DNA of 64,000 nt. Origin: Sarcophilus harrisii (lineage: Eukaryota; Chordata; Mammalia; Dasyuromorphia; Dasyuridae). A program made the position numbers and the translations under genes. The stretch covers positions 217,561,997 to 217,625,996 of the forward strand of contig NC_045429.1 in the NCBI RefSeq assembly GCF_902635505.1, written 5' to 3'. Positions within the stretch are counted from its first letter, which is position 1. Every line of letters begins with the position of its first letter. The notes beneath the pieces are model-generated. The model was not told where the DNA came from, searched no databases, and was given only the letters and a program-made list of their open reading frames with translations. Of this stretch, positions 10,201 through 25,200 are shown one piece after another.

Positions 10201-13200
10201 TCCTCATTTTATAGATAAGGACATTGAGGTACAGAGAGCTTAGGTGATTTGTCCAGTGTCAAACATTTGTATCTCAGTCTATGCTTGAAATCTAGTCTTC
10301 CTGACTCTATAAGGCAGGGTTTCTAATATGTCTCAGTATGAATACTTCATATGAAGGAGGAGAGGCCGAGAAAAATGAAATCCCTTATTAGTTAGTACCT
10401 GACCTGACACAGTAATCTAGGATTCTGAACTAAGTCTAGAACTATTTCCACTATCTGGTACCTCTTTTGTTAACTACATAGATGTTTGTATATGTTCTCT
10501 TCATCAGGGGAGAAGGAATTCAAAACAAAAACTGCTCTCTTGTTTCTGGAAAAAATGGAAAACATTTCTTGGAAAATAATGAAGCTCTTTCTTAGTCCTC
10601 AGATTTTTATTCCTAGCTTCTCATTTGGTTTGAGTTGGATGGGTAGGTAGGAATACAGGCAAACTGGCCTGTTATAGAAAGAGCTGGCTAATATGTAAAG
10701 AGCTGCTGTGTTTTTTTTTTTTTTTTTAAGTAAAAAGCATTGAAAATTCTTATTTGAAGAAAATATTTTCAAATCTTTTATGAACCACCTCAGATGAACA
10801 TGATATTTGATCTCTCCCACCCCTTTCCCATTTAAGTAATTAAGTAAGGTCTTTTCTTTTTTTCTTTTTTTAATTTAATAGCTTTTTATTTACAGGATAT
10901 ATGCATGGGTAACTTTACAGCATTAACAATTGCCAAACCTCTTGTTCCAATTTTTTACCTCTTACCCCCCCCCACCCCCTCCCCTAGATGGCAGGATGAT
11001 CAGTAGATATTAAATATATTAAAATATAACTTAGATACATAATAAGTATACATGATCAAAACGTTATTTTGCTGTACAAAAAGAATCAGACTCTGAAATA
11101 TTGTACAATTAGCTTGTGAAGGAAATCAAAAATGCAGGTGTGCATAAATATAGGGATTGGGAATTCAATGTAATGGTTTTTAGTCATCTCCCAGAGTTCT
11201 TTTTCTGGGCATAGCTGGTTCAGTTCATTACTGCTCCATTGGAAATGATTTGGTTGATCTCGTTGCTGAGGGTGGCCTGGTCCATCAGAACTGGTCATCA
11301 TATAGTATTGTTGTTGAAGTATATAATGATATCCTGGTCCTGCTCATTTCACTCAGCATCAGTTCGCGTAAGTCTCTCCAGGCCTTTCTGAAATCATCCT
11401 GTTGGTCATTTCAGTAAGGTCTTTTCAAACACAATCTCACTTGATTGTATAAATTCTTGAAGGTGAATTGTTTTGAGTTTTGTTTTTTTTTTAAATAGTA
11501 CATCTTATTACCAAGCTATTATCCTAGAGTATATATTTGGACATTGAGCCTAATTTTTAGAACACATTATTACTATTATGCTTATAAATACTGTTTTCAC
11601 TTTTTTTAATTTAAGAGTTCAAGGTTGCTAGTTTTGGTGTGTATGTATATATTTAAATTATGAATTTGAGCACTTTTATAAAAGTAATAAGCAGTAGCCT
11701 GTAATATGCTAGTTTTTCTAATCTTTATTAATGCTAATTCACAAAACTCTTCATATAGTAAATCTGTGCTTTTCTGCTGTGTCAAAGTTAGTTTTTCTCA
11801 AGATTATCTTAAAATAGAAATGTGGGTAATTATAATAATAATTATCATTATTAGACAACCCATGGTTTAGTAGGGTCAGAAGACCTGGGTTTGGATAAGG
11901 ATGGATATTTTATGGTGTGGGATTATGGATAAGACAGTTTGCTTCTTTTTCTTAGCTTCTCTCATCTATAAAAAGAGGAAAATAACAGCTGAATTACCCA
12001 TCTAAAAAGGGTAAAATCAGACTTTGGTAAATTCTTTAAAATATTATAACACTATGTGTTGTTATTAACTAGTTTGATGACTAGTTAATAGAACATCCAC
12101 CAGAAAGTTCTGATATATGATATACTTATATACTTGTAGATTTTACTGTTTGCCCAAATTATTAGCCCTTGACAAGCCTGGAAAGAATGACAGAATTCTG
12201 AACCTATCCCATATATTTGCCCATCTCCAAAAATAAGCACAACTTATAAGCTGTCCCCCTCAATGCTTAGCATGATTGTCTGAAATGAGAACATTTGTTG
12301 AATTCAATTGAATCTTGTTCTTAAACTTTAGATTTTAAAATCTTTAATCAAAAATACCAGATTTTTTTTTTTCAGCTAGATTAAAGTTTTCTGCTTCTTA
12401 TATCTAACTTCACTTGCTTTTTAACAGTACATCAGAATTTGTCAGTAGACTGTTTTTGAAGTCCTTGTGTTGGGATTGCCAGACTTAAGCCCAAATCCAA
12501 ATTCTGCATCATTTGAAGTTTCTTTTAAATGTTTTGTTTCTTTTCCCTTTGAGTTCACTTTACTTTTGAGAAGATCTCTAACTTTTAAATGAAGATCATT
12601 GTTGGAAGAATAGAAGCATTTTGTTTGCATTTTGCCTTCAGCCTGAAAATTGTAAACAATTTAACAATTTTTAAATGGTCTATGTTCTTCCTGGTTCTCT
12701 CTTGTGGTATCCTCTGGACTTGAGAACTGACTAATTCTGTAAGCTGCCTTCACTTCCTGACTAGTGGAATCAAACTGAAGAAAATTGAATGACAAAGCAA
12801 TTGCTGGAATTTCTCTTTAGACTTTTCTTTCTATTTGAAGAATGTAACTTATATTTTGCTCATAAAATACCATTTGCCAATCTCAGAAATTAAGAAACTG
12901 CTTTAAAAATATGACACTAGCATCCTATAATTTAGTAATGCTCATATAATAATTATTATTTTTACCATATGAATTTTGCTTTCACTATGACTTTTAACTT
13001 TTTAAATGACTGTTTTGTACAAATCATCCTTAACTTTTCAGGATGCAAACTGGAAGTAGTCACAGCGTCAGAGATTTAGAACAATTAATTTTAGGGATAA
13101 TATAGTGCAATTAACTCATTTTACAGATAAGGCAACTGAGACACAGAGAAGGTAAGTGCTTAGGCTCACCTACATGGTAAGTGATAGAGCCAGATTCCAT

Positions 13201-16200
13201 TAAAACCTAGAATTTTCCATTGTACCATGGGATTAGTACTAATGATAATAATAGTTAATATTTATGTAGTGCTTCCTATGTGCTAGGTACCATGCAGAGT
13301 GCTTCACAGTTATCTCATATGATCCTCACAACCCTGGAAGATAGGTACTATTATGATCTTCATTTTATAGATGAGGAAACGGAGTAAACAAGGGTTAAGT
13401 GATTGTTGTCAGGGTCACACAGCTAATAAGTATTTTAGTTAGATTTGAGCTCAGGTCTTCCTGAATCCAGACCAGGTGTACTATCCACTGTGCTCCCTAT
13501 CCTAGCTGCTTTTAATTTGTAAGATGGAAGAGTCAACATGCCTAGCTGGGGATCTAAGAACTAGAGTGATTTTGACTGTCTTTCTGACTTGCTATCTTCT
13601 ATCCCTAATCTGGTTGTTCCCTAATCTGATTGTTTTGATCTAGATTTTTATATTTCTGACTCTTAACTTGGTGACTCTGATTTCTGATTGCTCTTTAAAA
13701 TAGTTTTGTTTTTACATTCTTGAATTTAGTATTTCAGTAGGAGGGATTCGATCTCCTTCTGTCAGAGACAAGCATAAGCTCCAGGCATTCTGCAACTTTC
13801 ATTTTGACAAATTTAATAAGAAGCTTACTTTAGTCATTAAAATTCTGAACTCATTTAAGTTCTGAACTTTTACAACCACAAATATCAAAGAAAAATTGGT
13901 TCCCTCTGGGGAAGAATAATAGGGAAGCAGTTAGGATATGACTGATCAAAACTCTTTTGCTATTTCCTATTCCTGTCATCTTTCACCCCTACCTCTTCTT
14001 TGGGAATTTTCAAGCCTGGGTTCCATGAAGAGAGCTCAGAGAGAATTTCATCTTCTAGGGGTTCTGCAGAGGTGTAGGGGTCAGAAAGTGAGTAGTCACA
14101 CTGAAAGGAAAACAAATTTATTAGTACACTGAGAAAGATGTCTTGTATCAGTAATGGCTTCAACTTTTTAAGGTATAGCTTGGGTTTTTTGGTATTTTTT
14201 TTTTTTTTTTTTTTTTTAGGTTGACTTGCAGTACAGAACCAGTGAATTGTATTATAAGGTAGGATGGAGATGGGGAAATGGGCAAGCCTTGGGATCACAG
14301 GAATCATTAAAAATCACACATTTTCTTGTGGGGGATGCATTTTTCTGAGATTTGCCTTAACCAGAATTTGTGTATTGGCAGCAAAATCTCTTAAGGTGGT
14401 GGAGGCCTCTTTTAAAATGGAATCATTCTTGTTCATTCTATTGTTACCAGTAGGGACAGAAGACCTCACAATTCTGTTTCCTTGGTCTCAAAAGTTATTT
14501 TACCTGGGGAGCAGATGTTTCTCCCATTGCCACAGTATACAAACAGATTCATCTGCTTTTTCCACATTGCACTTGACATCTTGAATTCTTATTTTAACAA
14601 ACCCCCCTTTTTAAAATAGCTTTTTATTTTCAAAATACTTGCAAAGATAGTTTTCAACATTCACCCTTACAAAACCATATGTTCCAAATTTTTGTCCCAC
14701 CCTTCCCCCCATCCACTCCATAGTAAGCAAGTAATCCAATATGTAGAACTAGAAACTCTTGTTAAAGTCTAAAATTCTTTTTTTACGGAGACTTTGACAT
14801 AGTGTCTACCTTTTTCTAATTTTTCTGTATAACATTGCAAATCTATCTGCTTTATGTGTTTAGCTCCAGACTGGGGCTGATGAGGTCAGCCTTCTTTGAA
14901 GTTACATTGGATTTAAGGAAAGGACTCAAAAAGAGAGGCTTGTTTTCTTGGTAATTCTTCCAGAGTTCTGTTATTGCTTAAACTGAAATTACTAGGGGTA
15001 TAATTTTTTATTATTGATAAAGAAATTTCATTATATCAGAGATGATTAAAGTAGTTATAGTTACATGTTCTATCACATACATCTATTATTTAGAATGTCA
15101 GTAGAATACATTCTTGTTTCAAACTTAACTATTTTTGTTGAGGTTACTATTATTATACTATACACCCAAGTTTGTAGTTATCCTTACTCTTTACTTCCCT
15201 TTACCTCACATATTCAGACAGTTGCCACATCTTTTCCATGTTATATCCACAATATTTCTTGCATCCATCTCTCTATTCATATGACTACCACTCTAGTTAT
15301 GATCCTCATCACCTCCCACTGGAATTCTTGCAGTAGACTTCTCTCAGCTATATGTAGTTGACAAATTGATATTTCTAAAGCTCACTTAAGACCATGTCTC
15401 ACCTTACACATAAACTTCAGTGGTTCCTTATTACTTCTAGAATCAGATACAAACTCTTGTTTGATATTTAAAGCCCTTCATAATCTGTTTCCAATCTACC
15501 TTTCCAGCCTTGTTATGTATTACTTACTTTTTTGCACTGTACATTCCAGTTAAATTGTATCACTCTTATCTCTGTTCTTGTACTGACTGTCTCCTATACC
15601 TTATGTACTCCTGATTCTCTTTTTTTTTCTCTATGCAGTTGGGGTTAAGTGACTTGCCCAGGGTGATGAAGTTAATGTTAAGTATCTGAGGTCAGGTATG
15701 AACTCAGGTCCTCCTGACTTTGCCAGGTGCTCTGTCCACTGTGCCATGTAGTAGCTGTCCCTCTCCACTGCTTAAGAATATATTTCCCCTTCAAATCTCA
15801 CTTTTTCTGCAAGCCTTTCCTTATTTTCCCCAACTGCTTTTATAGCCTCTCCCCCTTCAAATTACCTTGTATTTATTTTGTATATCATGTATACATGTTG
15901 TCTCCAAATTCTTTTTGGGCAGTGCCCTATTTTATAATGTCCCGGTTCGCTCTTTGGAGGGCCTCAGGATCAGAGTCAGGATCAGTCAAAGTCCTTGGTC
16001 TTTAGGAGGAGAAGTCAAGGAGGCATGCAAGTTGCCACGACGCGACTCATTAAAGATGAATCCTGGACTCAGGAGTCTGGAGACTAAAATCTTCTCTCTT
16101 CAGCGTACTTTCAAGAGAGTCTGACCCTCTCCCTCAGCCCTCCAATCCTTGTCTCTGATTACCTCATCATAACATTCAGCAAGCACCAATCCTGAGGAGA

Positions 16201-19200
16201 CCCATCACATTTATCATATCATATAGAACCATTATCTCACATTGAGTAGATAATTAGCTTTGAGTACTCTGCTGTCTTTAAATTCAAATATCTTTTCAGA
16301 GTTCCAGTCTTCTACACTATTTAGATATATTTTTTGTATTTACAGCACCTAGCACATTGCTTGGAACAAAGTAGGTACTTAAATACTTGTCGATTAATTG
16401 ATGTAATTTCATGTTCTTCAAGAAGTCCTTGTGCATATTTTGGATGTTAATAATTTTGATTCTGGTTGTGATAGAAAAAAACCAAGTAACAATTTTAAAG
16501 CAGTTAAATTTTTTTTTTCTCACTACTGAGTCAGCATTTTGGGGAAAAAGCTTCAGGATTATCATCAGAATACCTGGGTTGAGTCCCAGCTGATTGCCTT
16601 CTTGATAATTTATTTTGTTCATGATAATGAGTAAATCATTATTTTTAATCAACAATTCATATCTCTGGATCTCAAGGATCCCTTATGCAAAAATGACGAG
16701 GTTCATAAAATTAGTGCATTAGAAGTAGAAAGCCTTCAATTACATGAAGGTCTAAGATACCTTCCAACTCTAAAATCTTGTGGGCGTATAATACAGATTT
16801 TAAAAATTTCTATTGTATTTCATTATTTTTAATTAACAGGAATTTATTTTATCTCTCCATCTTCCCTTTCTCTGAAAAAAAAAATTTCCTATCAGCTTAG
16901 ATAGTCAAGGAAAACAAATTAAAGCATTGGCTTCCTTTAAAAACTTGTGCCTAATTTTGCATCTTGAATTCATTACCTCCCTGTTAAGCTGTGGGCGGCA
17001 TCACTCCTCTGGAATTGTTTGTTATTGAATCGATGAAAGTTTTTAATTTTTGAAAATTGTCTATACAGTGTTATTATTTATAAATTATTCTGGTTTTGTT
17101 AATTTCATTCTGACTCAGTTTATTCAGTTCTTCCTAAATTTCTCTGAAACTTCTTTCATCTTTTTTTATGTGTTTAATAGTACTCCATTACATTTATCTG
17201 CTATGACTTGTTCAGTCATTCTTCAGATGATGGGTATACATGGTGCGTTAAAAGTTTCAATTACATTGACTAAAAGACAGTGTACTTTAATTGCATATTG
17301 CCTATTTAAACTTGGAGAAGGGAGAAAAGGGGAATTCTAGTGTTATTTAGAAAGGTGTTGAGGGAGAATAAAATATGAAAAAAGAAGTGTAGAGCTTCTT
17401 TTAAGGCATTAATTGACTTCTGTGCTTCTGTATTTTTTATATGTGTTGTTGTTGTATGAATGTGTATATACACATATGCATGTATAGTTATTCTATATGA
17501 ATATATTCATTTTAGAATGGCAAGAAGTATACTAACCAAATTGGTTCTGCCCTAATCATTATAAAATAATGATATTTTTATGTAATATTTTTTATCATCT
17601 AAATGTTTTGCATTTACAGCAAGTTTTCTTTAGAGGAGAAGGAAAAGCATTATTGGCAAGCAATTTATATAGTGAACCAAATCTCTCAGAACTTTGTCTC
17701 AACAATCTTTTTAAAAGGACAGATTTGATTTTGATTACATAAAGTTAAAAAGGTTTTGTACAAACAGAACTAATGCAGACAAGATTAGAAGAGAAGCAGT
17801 AAACTGGGAAACATTTTTACATTCAAAGGTTCTGATAAAGGCCTCATTTCCAAAATATATAGAGAATTGACTCAAATTTATAAGAAATCAAGCCATTCTC
17901 CAATTGATAAATGGTCAAAGGATATAAACAGACAATTTTCAGATGAATTGAAACTATTTCTAGTAATATGAAAAGGTGCTCCAGATCATTATTGATCAGA
18001 GAAATGCAAATTAAGACAACTCTGAGGTACCACTACACTACACACCTGTCAGATTGGCTAAAATGACAGGAAAAGATAATGAGGATTGTTGGAAGGGATG
18101 TGGGAAAACTGGGACTCTGATACATTATGGGTAGAATTGTGAACGAATCCAACCATTCTGGAGAGCAGTTTGGAACTATGCTCAAAAAATTATCAAACTG
18201 TGCATACTCTTTGATCCAAAAGTGTTACTATTGGGATTATATCCTAAAGAGATCTTAAAGATGAGAAAGGGACCAACATGTGCAAAAATGTTTGTGGCAG
18301 CCCTTTTTGTAGTGACTAGAAACTGGAAATTGAATGGATGCCCATCAATTGGAGAATGGCTGAATAAATTGTGGTATATAAATGTTATGAAATATTATTG
18401 TTCTATAAGAAATGACCAGCAAGATGATTTCAGAGAGACTTGGAGAGACTTACATGAATTGATGCTAAGTGAAATGAGCAGAACCAGGAGATCATTATAC
18501 ATGGCATCAAGAAGATTATATGATCATTTCTGATGGATGTTGCTCTCTTCAGCAATGAGATGATTCAAACCAGTTCCACTTGTTCAGTAATGAAGAGAAT
18601 CAGCTACACCCAGAGAGAGAACTATGGGAAATGAAGGTGGACCACAACATAGCATTTCCACTTTTTCTTTTATTGTTTGCTGCCATTTTTGTTTTCCTTC
18701 TCAGGTTTTTTTTCTTTTTTTCTAGATCTGATTTTATTTGTGTGCAGTGGAAATAAGTATACATATATTGGATTTAACATATACTTTTACATATTTAACA
18801 TGTATTAAATTACCTGCCATCTAGGGGAGGGAATGGGGGGAAGGATGGCAAAAGTTGGAACAGAAGGTTTGGCAAGGGTCAACGTTGAAAAATTACCCAT
18901 GCGTATGTTTTATAAATAAAAAGCTATTAAAAAAAAAAAAAGGACAGCGATTGAATGTTTGGTCTACAAAAGGCTATAAAACTGGTTATACTCTTTGATC
19001 CCACAGTACCATTACTAGGTCTCTGTGCCAGAGATCATTAAAAAAAAGGGAAAGAACCCACATATACAAAAAATGTTTATAGCAGTTCTCTTTGTGGTGG
19101 CAAAGAATTGGAAATTTAGGGATTCTATCACTTCGGGAATGACTAAACTAATTCAGGTATATGAATGTCATAGAATACTATTTTTTTATAAGCAGGAAGA

Positions 19201-22200
19201 TTTTATAAAAACCTGGGAAGACTTAGATAAACTGATGCTAAGTGAAGATGGAAACATACTATTTTCACTTTTTTTCTTTCTTGTGATTTTTCCCTTTTGT
19301 TCCACTTGCCCCTTTTCCTTCTTTCACAACATGACTAATACGGAAATATGTTTAATAAGATTTTACATATATAATTTATTATCAGATTGCTTGATGTCTT
19401 TGGGGAAAGAGAGGAGGGAGGGAAAGATAAAAAACAATGGGAATCAGAATCTTAGAAATGTTGAAAATATATATACATGTAATTGGAAAAAATAAGATAC
19501 TATTATTGAGAACAAAAAGAATGTTAGATATAGGTTTACTCCATTGGTATCTGCTTCTCTTTTTCTTAGTAGATTTAAGGTTAACAATTTCTTTTCTTTC
19601 TTTCTTTCTTTCTTTTTTTTTTTTAAAGCAATGTAGAATAACTATATAATGGGCAAACAATCTGAGCCTCTTCATCTTCCAAATGTGGGTGGGTTTTTGA
19701 TTCAAGTTAGCTAAACAATTTACTATGCACTTACCATGTGTAGAGCATTATACTAGGGAATAGAGACACTACAATTAAAAAAAAAACCTGTTCTCATGGA
19801 ATTTATACTCTTTTCCTAGTTATTCCTTAAGAAGACCATCTACAATCAGTTTCTCCACTTTCCTCTTGCTCTTGAAACTCTCTGAAGTCTGTTTCAGTTG
19901 AAACTCCTTTCTGCAAAGATTTCTTAATTGTCATGTCCAAAGACCTTATTTCAGGCCTCATTCTCCTTAACCTTTCTTTTGCATTTGATACTATTTACCA
20001 TTCTCTTCTGCTTTGGTTTTCATGATACTGCTTTTTCTTGGTTCTCCTACCTATCTGATGGTCCTCAGTCTCCTTTGCTGAATCTTCATATACAGGCAGT
20101 GCTTACTAAATTTTTATCTCTTCCCTCTGTATTAATTTAATTGGTGATTTCATTAGCTCTCTTGAATTATTGTCTCAATGCAGATGATTCTTAAATCTAT
20201 TCTGTTAAACCTGTTCTGACTGCTCTTATGGTTTCTAGGCATGCATGTCTCTCTATTGGACCATCTCAATCTGGATTTCCCATGGAAATCTTAAACTCAG
20301 TATCTCCCAAACTGAACTCATTATATTTCCTCCCAAATCCTCCCTTCCTCTAAACTTTCCTATTATTTTGGAGAATACTATAAAAAAAATAATAATATAA
20401 TAATACTCTTCCAATTACCTAGGCTTGAAACCTAGTTATCATTCTTGACTCCTCACTCTCACTCCCAATTCTTATAAGAATCCAGTCTGTTGTCATTTGT
20501 CAATTCTATATTTATAACATCTAACATACTCTTTTCCTCTGACACTGTCTTCACCCTGGTACAGGTGCTCATTATCTCACAACAATCTCTTGGTTCTATA
20601 CATTGTTGTTTGTGTATTACCTCCCCTATAAGGTTGTCAATTTCTTGCAGAAGTAGTTGCCTTTGTAGCCCCAGAACTTAGTACTATTCTTGGTACATAG
20701 TAGATGCCTGATAAATAGTTGTTGACTTCTATTTGGATTGGAGGTGGGAAGGAGATGTAACTTGTTCATAGATGTTTACACAAAATATATATAAACTAGT
20801 CCTACAAAACCGCTTTGTGTAGCAACTGGCTCTTAAACTTTGTGTTTGAAGTTAAGGACGCTAAATGTTGAGACTTGAGGACAGTCGTGGAAGATACCTT
20901 GATGGAAGAGAATTTTTTAGGTGGCATTTTGTTTCATTGGTTCCAATATCTTTTTTAATCACTAGGCATTAAATACAGTGAGGTCTTGCATTTTCCAGTC
21001 ATTTGTGTAATATAAAAATAGTATACTATAGATAAGTATTTTCTTTTTATAATAGCTTTTTATTTTCAAAATACATACAAAGATAGTTTTCAGCATTCAC
21101 CCTTGCAAAATCTTATGTTTCAATTTTTTTTCCTTTCTTCACTCTCACTCCCACCCCTTCTAGGCACAAGTAATCCAATATAAGTTCTTCTAAACATATT
21201 TCTACATTTATCATGCACAAGAAAAATCGTATCAAAAAGGGGGAAAAATGAGAAAAGGGAAAAAAAAGTACTCAAACAACAAAAAAAAAAGATGAAAATA
21301 CTAAGCTGTGTTTCACATTCAGTTCCTATAGTCCTCTTTCTGGATATAGATGGCTCTATCACAGGTGATGGCCTGAATTATTTCATTGTTGAAAAGAGGC
21401 AAGACCCTCACAAATGATCATGACATAATCTTGTTGCTATATGCAATGTTCTCTTGGTTTTACTAAACTTCACTTAGCATCAATTCATGGAAGTCTCTTC
21501 CAAGCCTTTCTGAAATTAGCCTGCTGATCATTTTTTTTTTTTTTTTGGGAACAATAATATTCCATTACATTCATATACCATAACTTATTCACTTATTCAG
21601 CCATTCACCAACTTATGGACATCCACTCAGTTTCCACTTGCTTATTACTACAAAAAGAGCTGCTACAAACATTTTTTGCACATGTGGGCTCTTTTCTTTT
21701 TTTTATGATCTCTCTGGGATACAGACCCAATGGAGACACTGCTGGATCAGAGGGTTTGTATGCACAGTTTGATAGCCCTTTGGGCATAGTTCCATAGATA
21801 AGCATTTTCAAAAGCTTCTCTGTTTCACTTATTTTCATCAAGGGCACTTTGAGTATGTTTGTAGACATTAAGAATCAGAGATTCTTAAACTGGAGGGACC
21901 CCTTTGGAGGACTGTGGGAAAATTTCAGAATGTCAGTAAATTTGGATGGGAAAAAATACATTTTTATTTTAGTACTTTTAGTTTACTTTATAATCCTGTG
22001 CATTTAAAAACATTATGAAAAGGTATTCATAAGTCTTACCAGACTCACAAAGGATTCTGTAATATCAAAAAGGTGAAAAGGCTTGGGCCTAGATCAGTCT
22101 TGGAAAGATTTTGTAGATAAGAAAATAGATATGGGACAATGTAGTTATCTTGATGTCCTCATGATTGTTATTTTTAGTTGTATTGTCATTGTTGATTTTC

Positions 22201-25200
22201 CCCAATCATTCAAGGGAATATTCTTCCACACTCATGTATCTTGAATATTTATCTTTAGTCTCCACAAAACGATATCTTTACCACAGACTGACTGTTTATA
22301 CATGGTCTAGCACATTGAAGTCTGAGATATCTAAATTCAAATGTAATTAATTTTTTCCACTATTAGTGATGGTCGAAATAATGTTAGCAATGTTTACAAA
22401 TTTTTTTCCCTCACATGTTTGTTGTCAGCTTTCCCATTTCATTGTTAGTAATTTTGGGGTGATCTGAGAATCTCATGTCTATCTAGATTCTTAAAATTTA
22501 TTTTTTTCTTCACTGCTTTTTCTTTATGGGATGATAATCATTGCTCTACTATTCTCTTTTGTATGATTTTTATAAATGAGTTTTTATTTTAAATTAGTAT
22601 AGCTCTTGAATATTATATTTCTTTGCTTGGCAAAGATCACAGAATTATAGATTTTGTGAGTTGAATGGATCTCAGTTAATATTTAGTCTTAACTCATGCA
22701 TAAAAGTTATCTTTAATGTATCCAAGAAGTGGTCCTCAACCTTCTCCACATAGTCATTTAAGAAGATAGACCTCATTGGGGCAAATCATTCCGTTTTGGG
22801 AACAGCTTTAATTTTAGGAAATTTTTCAAGTCTAAATATGCCTTTTGGTGACTTTTCTATATTACTTCTGTTTCTGCCCTTCAATGTCAAATACATACAG
22901 CAAGTCAAAGTGCTCTTTCATATGAAAATTCTTTTGAATATTTGAATATTAATCTTTTCTGAATCCTTTCTTCATGCTAAGCATGTTCAGTCAGCCTATC
23001 CTCATAAAACCATAGCGTCAAGGCCCATCACCATCCTGGTTGCCCTGCTGAGTATTTTACCTCTTTATCAATGCTGCCTCCCAGAAAAGAGCAGATTACT
23101 CGTAAGTGAAGTTGGATAAGGATGAACCACACTAGAACTTGTCTTTCTCTATTTCTAGAAGCTATGTCCCCATTAATACACCAAAAATTTTACAAGCTTT
23201 TTTGTCTGCATGTATCCCTGCTGACTCATTGAACTTGCTGTCCACTAAAACACTAAGATCTTTTTCAGAAGTGTTCTTTACTTGTGCTTCCTAATCGTTT
23301 TATATTTGTGTAGGATTTTGTCAAGGGGAGGTTTTGGGTACCCCAGTACAAAATTTTACATTTATTCCTGTTGTCATTTTGAGTACTGAGAGATATTTTT
23401 GAGGTATTTTTAAAATTCTTGCATTAATTTTCAAAATTTTATTTCAGCTGTCAAACGTTTAATGAAAGAAGCAGCAGAATTGAAAGATCCTACAGATCAC
23501 TACCATGCTCAGCCTTTAGAGGTAAGTTTTCCAATAATTGTAATGATCCAAGTTGATCACATTTATAGAGGAATTGACAGTTTAAGGTGTTTTAGTAGCC
23601 ATTTTAAATAATTTTAAAATCATTTCCTTAAAATTTTCTTTCTTTAACATCATCTTAAGTAGAACTACTTGACTTTGCTTATTGAGATAAGAACTCTTAC
23701 TCTTGTCCTTTTAACTTGTTTAGCTTTGAAAAACAAGTTGAATTTGAAATGAGGCATCCAGTTGGAGATGTTCAGTAGACAATTGGTGATTTGGAATTGA
23801 TGCTTGGGAGAGACCATTCTGAGTATGTAGACCTTAGTATTATAATAGAAATTATAATTAAACCTATGGGATCTGATGAGGTTGCCAAGAGAGACAGTGG
23901 GAAACGGTTTGGGGGGAGACACAGCATTAATGAGCCAAAAAAAAAGACCAACAAGGAGCAGTTAAACAGTTAGAAGGGAAACCAAGATAGAGCATTGTCA
24001 TGAAAACCCAGAGAGGAGAAGAATATCCAGAATTAGAGAGATTGTTCAGTCATGTTAAATGCTTTAGAGAGGTCAAAAAAAGGATGGAGATTGAGAAAAG
24101 ATCATTTGAGAAGTGAGTGATAAGAGAGGAATTGGAGGCAGTGAGTACAACTTTTCTAGGGGCTTAGCCCTAAAGCAATAGAAAAATATAGGATAATAGT
24201 TCAAAGGGGGGTAGAATTAGGTGATGATGATCTTTATAGCAGAAAGAGACCTATGTATGTTTGTATGCAATAGGGAAGGAACAAGTAGATAGGGAAAGAC
24301 TGAAGATTGAAGAGAAAGAGAGAAATGATTGTAGTGGCTTGCTAATGAAGCACCACAGGAGGAGATGGGATCAAAAGTGCATATAAGGGCTTGACCTTGA
24401 TTAGAAAGAGTTTTTTCTTTAGGGATTGGCATAACAGAGAAGAGAATAAAGATAATTTTGAGATCATAAGAGTTTTGAAATGGAGAAGAGGGAACTCAGG
24501 GTAAATAAACGAACTATATTTTCTCAGTACAGTATTAGCTGATGGTGTGGAGAGAGTAATATGGAAGACTTGAAAGAAGTGAAAATTTGGAAATGCTTGC
24601 TGTGGGGGAGCACAATAGATTTAGAATGAATTTGGGAGCAGCAGGATTATCTTAGTCCAGTGAGGGGCATGGTCAGTTGATAGGACAAGTGAACAGGGAA
24701 TTAAAGAATAGAGTATTACAGTTCTTTGTAATATTGAACTAGATAAGTATAGAGTTGAAATTAGGAAAGGAGGAAAATGAAGCCATAGATGGCCTAGAAG
24801 CCATAGGAGGGTACTGAGGAATTGAGAAACTAAAGTTCATGATGAAGAGGAAGCATAAGTCTAGGAAAAATGAGGCATAAGGAAATAAGAATTTTTGAAT
24901 TCTTGTTTGGAGATCAAAGGTGTGACTACCAATATATGTGGCTGAAGTGGATTAGTAAAGGAAGTAAGTGATGGGGAGATAAGATTGAAGACCTTGTAAG
25001 CTAGGATTTTGAAGGGGACATTGACTTTAATGATGAAATTTTCTATTATGAGAAGAGGAACTCTGGAGATAATATTGTGGGCCATCTCTGAAAATGGAGA
25101 GGGAATAATTTGAAGGCTAGTAGATAATTGGGATTGGTTAATATTTGGGATGTCTCAAAAGTCTTTTCAGCTACTAGAGTCAAACTGCATGAAAACTTTC

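Larger units (their letters stand above)
15150..16405 (+). mobile_element. L2 LINE 3' region, broken by two later insertions
   Basis: L2 text ('actggaattcttgcagtaga', 'cttcagtggttccttattac', 'tttaaagcccttcataatct') runs to about 15,611. It resumes at 15,763-15,932 and finishes at 16,317-16,405 with 'cagcacctagcacattgc' and 'gtaggtacttaaatac'. The interruptions are an inverted SINE and an LTR-like segment. Confidence 0.6.

Noticed and set aside
18222-18533. 103-codon open frame with conserved motifs
   Set aside because: It is the C-terminus of L1 ORF2p in a 5'-truncated copy, not a host gene. It is annotated as part of the L1.
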